From Zygnema cylindricum (Eukaryota > Streptophyta > Zygnematophyceae > Zygnematales > Zygnemataceae), in contig JBBHKE010001149.1 in NCBI GenBank assembly GCA_037447655.1, positions 177,505 through 241,504 of the forward strand: 64,000 nucleotides of DNA, written 5' to 3'. This document shows, one piece after another, positions 59,431-64,000 of this stretch. The first letter of the stretch is position 1; every line of letters starts with the position of its first letter. Both the position numbers and the translations under genes were made by a program. Under the pieces are notes generated by a model. That model was not told where the DNA came from, ran no database searches, and worked only from the letters and a program-made list of their open reading frames with translations.

Positions 59431-60865
59431 TACACCGCGCATCGTTATTAGTGTCAAGGTCACTAATTTGGGTTCTTAAAATTTTGATTTTTTTCCAAAA
59501 ATAGTATACGTGATTTTAATTTTTCCTTGACGTTAATTGAGGTTTCGTACAAATTAGCATACAGAACGAAAGTACATTAATATGTAAATAGTGTGGTGTA
59601 CGGTCGGTGTCAGACCGTACCTAAATGTACCTTTTTAGTTGAAAATTTTACAAAAAATGAATTAAATCGGACGCGTTCGCATAGGAACGTGCGCTAAAAA
59701 ACCAGGATTGGTCTGACATGTAAAAAAGTCTGACATGTACGGATATATAAATTTCACAAAGGTGTACGATTTTTTATATTTTGTACGGATACATATAATA
59801 ATGTATATAATCGTACAGAAAATTTTCCATTTTTGCTGTTCCAAATTAGCGTTAACACTGAAATTAGAATAAACCTTTTTTTTTTTAATTTTCAAATTCT
59901 TAATTAGCGTCAATGACGGTATATTTACTTACACACTATTTAAACTTTGACACTAATAACGATGCGCGGTGTAGTGTTGTGTATCGGTAAGGATTTGCCG
60001 ATAACCGATATGGGCCTTTTCTCGGGTATCACATAATCGATATATTGGTACGTTATATCGACATCGGTCTTATCGCCGATAAGTAGCCGATAATATCGGG
60101 TACCTATCGGCGATAATGCCGATAACGATAATTATCGGCGATAATTGTACGGACCGTACAGATAAATGTACAAGTTGTACACTCAACTGTACATCATATT
60201 CTCCGGACGTGTATAAGCATAGAAAGTACCGTAGCCGCCATGAAATCTGTACGATTTTGATACAGATCCAGTAAAAACGATGTACCTTTCACATCCGACG
60301 CCATGGCTTTGTCCCTTAATTCCTTGAGATCCACTGGGGACCTTCACGTGTCAATCTGTCAGCTTTTTTGGCAAAAGCTGCCAAAAGAGCCATTCCGGGA
60401 TGCCGGCGCTCACGCTGGCCCGTCCGTTCGTGTTTTCTCATTCCAAGTCGTCCGTTCGATTCCGGCGGCGCGCAGAATGTTATTTTGCGTCCGTTGTACT
60501 TTTGTGTCCGCCGTCCTTTTCCAGTTCCATGTTTACCAGTTTTTTAGTAAATTTACGTACGTCGCCGTAAATTTTTTGTTCAGTTAACCGGCCAACGTTA
60601 ATGTGCGGCGTTTACCGTAATAAATTCCAGTTAAACTGTAACGGAACATATTTTCATACGTGGCATGCCACGCTATATAAAATCAATAAAATAATACAGT
60701 ATGTTATAAAGTACTATTGTATGCATACTATATTTTATAAAAGTTATCGCCGATATGAAATTTGTTGGTCTTTGACCGTTATATCGGGACCTCCGACCGT
60801 TCGATAACCGATAACTATCGGTATCGGTGTTGTCGCGATAAGTTTTCTACCGATACACAACACTA
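59431..60865. mobile_element. hAT-like nonautonomous element hAT1, carrying a nested MITE
   Basis: Terminal repeats are TAGTGTTGTGTATCGGTA (left, starting TA 59431-59432 then resuming at 59972) and TACCGATACACAACACTA (right, ending 60865). The 8-bp target duplication GTGGGAAC is exact at 59423-59430 and 60866-60873. Subterminal regions are packed with TATCG/CGATA motifs, as hAT transposase sites often are. Without the MITE it is 894 bp. No transposase ORF. Confidence 0.88.
59433..59971. mobile_element. Mariner/Stowaway-like MITE, 539 bp, inside hAT1
   Basis: Left CACCGCGCATCGTTATTAGT, right ACTAATAACGATGCGCGGTG (exact inverted match). It is flanked by TA 59431-59432 and 59972-59973; that TA is the first dinucleotide of hAT1. 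Confidence 0.9.
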
Positions 60866-60958
60866 GTGGGAACGTCGTGTGACTGCGTTTACGAACCTGC
60901 ATCAAATTTGTATATTGAAAAAAATCGCCTTTCGTCTCCGCCCCTGCACACATTTTTG

Positions 60959-62247
60959 TAGTGTTGGGTATCGAAGACCTTTTCCGATATTAGATATATA
61001 TCGAATTTCAGGTACCCGCTAATCGATATACCACTTCGATATATCGAAAATCAAAACATTGCGATATATCGCCATTATATAAATCCGATATACCGAGGCA
61101 TTAAAAAAAATAAAAAAAAAAATCACAGGTCTCCAAAGTCACGTGCCTTCGGACAAGGTGACCGTAAAATCTTTGCCGAAAAGAAATACGGTTTTTTCTT
61201 GAAAGTCGGCGGAGTGAAGTGGATCTCTAAGGTATATTGACGCAGTACACTTGCGAAGTACACGTACGTAATACGCAAGTACGGATTTCCATATGAAAAT
61301 GGTCGGTTTTCAAATCTTTGACGATATTAAAGATTTGATCGTCAACTTACAAGGAACCACTCAAATCAGAACACGTATGTAAAAACTTGTTTACACACGA
61401 TACGCGATGTAACCGAGGCCTCTGTAACATAGTTCAAAAGTAGGCGTTTTAATTGTAGGTCTTTTGTCGGCGCCTTCATCGTAAGTTGTGTTATGGGCTT
61501 TTCATGTGATCGTCTTAAGTCACTACTTTGATCAGCGACCGTCCGATCGTCCAAATCTGACGATAGTCCTAACGTAAGCCTTTTCATGTGATCTTCTTAG
61601 ATCGCTACTTTGATCAGCGACCGTCCGATCGTCCGAATCTGACGGTTTAAATAAAAAGTCGCTCAAAACTCACAAAAAAATATTTTATTGTCCGTTTATT
61701 TTTTCAAATTTAGACATGACGTTTAATTCTCTATCGATCCATGTGCAACTAAACCCTGTTACTATTTTATTTCATTTTGCAGCCAATACAACATGGGTCT
61801 TCAAGGTATATTGTATTTTTTGCGTACAATAGGCATATTGTATGGGTGTACTTTCACCTACTTTTGAACTATGCTCTGTAATACATAAATTTTGATGTCC
61901 GTACTATTACAAAGACCGCCTGATGTAACCATACCCCAAGTAAGTAATTATATGAATTACAGAATAAGTACTTTTTGTCGGTAATATTTTGCGGCGTCTA
62001 CTATTAAGTCACGGAACGAAAATCACGTCGTACGTGGCGTATCAGACAATTTGTCTTTGTCGCTAAAAATACATATTATATAGAAATATAAAATATTAAA
62101 TTAAAAAAAAATACTATATATCGCGATATATATCGCGCTGATTTATGTTGGTCCCGGTACGATATATCAAGGATTTTGCTTGATCGATATTCGATATATC
62201 AAATATCGAAATTATCGCAATATGAATTTACTCGATACCCAACACTA
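60959..62247. mobile_element. hAT-like nonautonomous element hAT2, 1289 bp
   Basis: Left TAGTGTTGGGTATCGAAGAC, right TCGATACCCAACACTA. The 8-bp flanks CATTTTTG (60951-60958) and TATTTTTG (62248-62255) differ at one base. Dense TATATCG/CGATATA motifs near both ends. It contains a nested 446-bp element. Confidence 0.83.
61428..61873. mobile_element. 446-bp element with CATAGTTC termini, nested in hAT2
   Basis: Left CATAGTTCAAAAGTAGG and right CCTACTTTTGAACTATG are exact inverted repeats. The 8-bp target duplication CTCTGTAA is exact at 61420-61427 and 61874-61881. Inside, about 75 bp is tandemly duplicated (61496-61640, GATCAGCGACCGTCCGATCG twice). An 8-bp duplication suggests hAT or P-type transposition. 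Confidence 0.88.
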
Positions 62248-62399
62248 TATTTTTGGACGTGTGTGGTCCATATGCATGGCATGTATTCTAGTTCAATGTG
62301 CGAATGCTATATCTCGTTAGCCCGTAATATATGCATACTAAACTCCCAAAAACTGTCGATTACGCGTATCTTTTAATTAAAATTGCAGTACATAGTCCA

Positions 62400-62535
62400 A
62401 AATACTGCTACTTTAATGTAAGGAGACGTGGTAGATTATAGTCCCATTCCTTAAATATGCTATCACTATTTTATGATTTTCAACCAAAAAAGGACGCGGC
62501 CGAATGTGTATAATCAACTCTAATAACGACGCGTA
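62400..62535. mobile_element. Half of a mariner-like MITE
   Basis: GAGACGTGGTA, TTTTATGATTTT and CTCTAATAACGACGCG follow the same order as the right half of the MITE at 58794-58991. The left terminal repeat is missing. Confidence 0.55.
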
Positions 62536-62770
62536 GTGGAAAAATATATTACTGCCTATACCGCACATGCCCTATGCGCCTCTGCGGGCATTCCAAGTTT
62601 CGTGCATGAATCAATTAACTGTACGCTTCACCAGTCGGCATAAAATCTACATTACTACACGAATAAACGTTCGAGAAGCCCAAATTAAAACAATTACAGA
62701 ATCCACGTGGCTCCCACGATCCGCAAACGTTCAACCCTTCAATTGTTTCATTTTCCCGCGAGAGCTGAAC

Positions 62771-63330
62771 CATAGTTCAAAAGTAGGTGAAAGTAGGCCC
62801 ATACAATATGCCTATTATACACAAAACATACAATATGGCCTTAAGACCCATATTGTATTGGTCGCAAAATGAAAAATAATAGTAACAGGGTTGAGTTGCA
62901 CATCGATCGATAGAGAATTCATGTCTAAATTTTGTAAAACATTCGGACAAATTTTTATTTTTCCGTGACTTTTTAGGTATTTTTAATTTAAACCGTCAAA
63001 TTTGGACGATCGGACGCTCGCTGATCAAAGTGGCCATCTAAGGAGATCACATGAAAAGCCCATAACAAAACTTACGATAGGAATTACGTCTGCGTTTTTT
63101 TTTTTCCGGGTTTTTTTTCCCGCGGAATGTCATCCTATACCGTGTCATTTCGCCAAAAAAAATCGCCTGGCCGCTTGCGCTGTACTCTGATGATAAGTCA
63201 GATTCGTACGTTCGTACAACAATGTGCAAAACGCACACACATACAGTATGCCTACTCTGCTCGAGTTTTGTGCCAAGTTTTGTGCGCTTACCAAAGGCCT
63301 ACCATAAAAACGCCTTCTTTTGAACTATGA
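62771..63330. mobile_element. Second CATAGTTC-terminated element, 560 bp, inverted relative to the first
   Basis: Starts CATAGTTCAAAAGTAGGTGA and ends CTTTTGAACTATG. The interior matches 61428-61873 in reverse complement (CAATATGCCTATT, AACAGGGTT, GATCGATAGAGAATT, GATCAAAGTGGCC...). The flanks do not show an 8-bp duplication, perhaps lost when the LTR arrived at 63335. Confidence 0.8.
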
Positions 63331-63334
63331 GGTT

Positions 63335-63980
63335 GAAATTTTGTGGTCTCCGTTGACCCACAGAATGAGCAGCCTATGTAAAGCCTATAGGATAATATTT
63401 CCCCCTTCCAATTTCCCACTGAATAAGTGCCGCCCAGGCACACAAATATTTTAACCACCCTCACCCTTGTGAGGACAAGACTTCCTTGAGTCAAACGCAA
63501 AAAAAATCATTGAATTTGCTCCCTTGAGCAGTAAGTTCTGATTAGTCAAAGATGACCTTTATAGTTACAAGCTCCCTTAGAGAGAGGTACCTAAATATCA
63601 ATAAGTCTTGGTCTGCCTACTCACGACTACTTACTACTAAACCCTAGTCCAATAGGAACACTATATAGTACAAGAAGGTACAAAATGAGATGTATTTATT
63701 GTACGGCCATTGTACGACATGGTCTACAAGGTGACACCTGTCAAATCGGGAGCCATGGTTCCTCCTCCCATCTTCTCCTGTATCAAATAATGTGGCGCCA
63801 CGTGGCACCGCGTGATGCTATCTCCAAATGACGCCGAAAGCTCACTGGTCGTGCGTTCGCAGCTAAAGTGAAACCGCGTTCGCAGCTAAAGTGAAAGGTT
63901 TCAGATTCAGACCATGTGCGGCTCATCAATCTATTTATAGGAATCGTCCATTCTATCCCTTGATTCTAGGAATCTTAACA
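63335..63980. mobile_element. Copia-type LTR, solo or cut by the window edge
   Basis: It is homologous to 7337-8190. Begins TGAAATTTTGTGG and a possible end is ...ATCTTAACA at 63980, followed by CCCTCT repeats. No 5-bp duplication is visible at 63330-63334 versus 63981-63985. The true end may lie beyond the window. Confidence 0.65.
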
Positions 63981-64000
63981 TCCCTCTCCCTCTCCCTCTC

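Noticed and set aside
1-64000. CRISPR arrays, rRNA genes, intact tRNA genes
   Set aside because: No regularly spaced repeats or rRNA-like blocks; the only tRNA-like stretch (8031-8105) cannot form acceptor and T stems.

Overview
The window is nuclear DNA from a land plant or close streptophyte relative. The evidence is a NAC transcription factor, an ABCG half-transporter, a GT43 glycosyltransferase, plant-type RAD17, Copia/UBN2 gag, GT-AG introns of about 0.1-2.3 kb and AT-rich intergenic DNA. I cannot name the species; the retroelement C-terminal ORF family and compact genes would suit a seedless plant. All gene models are my own splice readings. For each complete gene the exon lengths sum to a multiple of three and all phases agree.

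Left part (1-38,000) is an ordinary gene neighbourhood: ALKBH1 3' part (+, 133-2724); a repeat island (3.7-9.1 kb) of decayed retroelement ORFs, a Copia gag fragment with LTR and a 300-bp direct repeat; a 910-aa membrane-tethered NAC factor (-, 9929-14244); a 730-aa ABCG half-transporter with a degenerate ATPase site (+, 15761-21807); RAD17 checkpoint clamp loader (-, 22961-32018), whose P-loop depends on a 14-nt microexon; and an AAK1/NAK-type kinase (+, 32871-37393) transcribed divergently from RAD17.

Middle part (38.4-51.6 kb) is rearranged. One PhzF-family gene (-) is scattered over 13.2 kb: exons 6-4 at 38416-39575, exon 3 present twice (40119-40237 and 48539-48657), exons 2-1 at 50560-51620. 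Two direct copies of a 2.3-2.4 kb segment (39581-41969 and 48001-50323) bracket a 5'-truncated GT43 gene on the opposite strand, a PIF/Harbinger-like element and a GC-rich NnrU-type exon. Splicing exons 1-2-3-4-5-6 still gives an intact 326-aa PhzF reading frame.

Right part (51.7-64 kb) is mostly transposon nest. It holds TTA-flanked PIF/Harbinger-like elements with central hairpins, a retroelement copy split by one of them, a J-domain gene cut after three exons where a second 1.1-kb copy of the PhzF exon-2 region begins, a small unrecognised secreted-protein gene, TA-flanked mariner/Stowaway-like MITEs, and hAT-like elements with 8-bp target duplications. One MITE sits exactly in the terminal TA of a hAT element, and another 8-bp-TSD element sits inside a second hAT. 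A Copia-type LTR reaches the right edge.

No CRISPR array, rRNA or convincing tRNA gene was seen.
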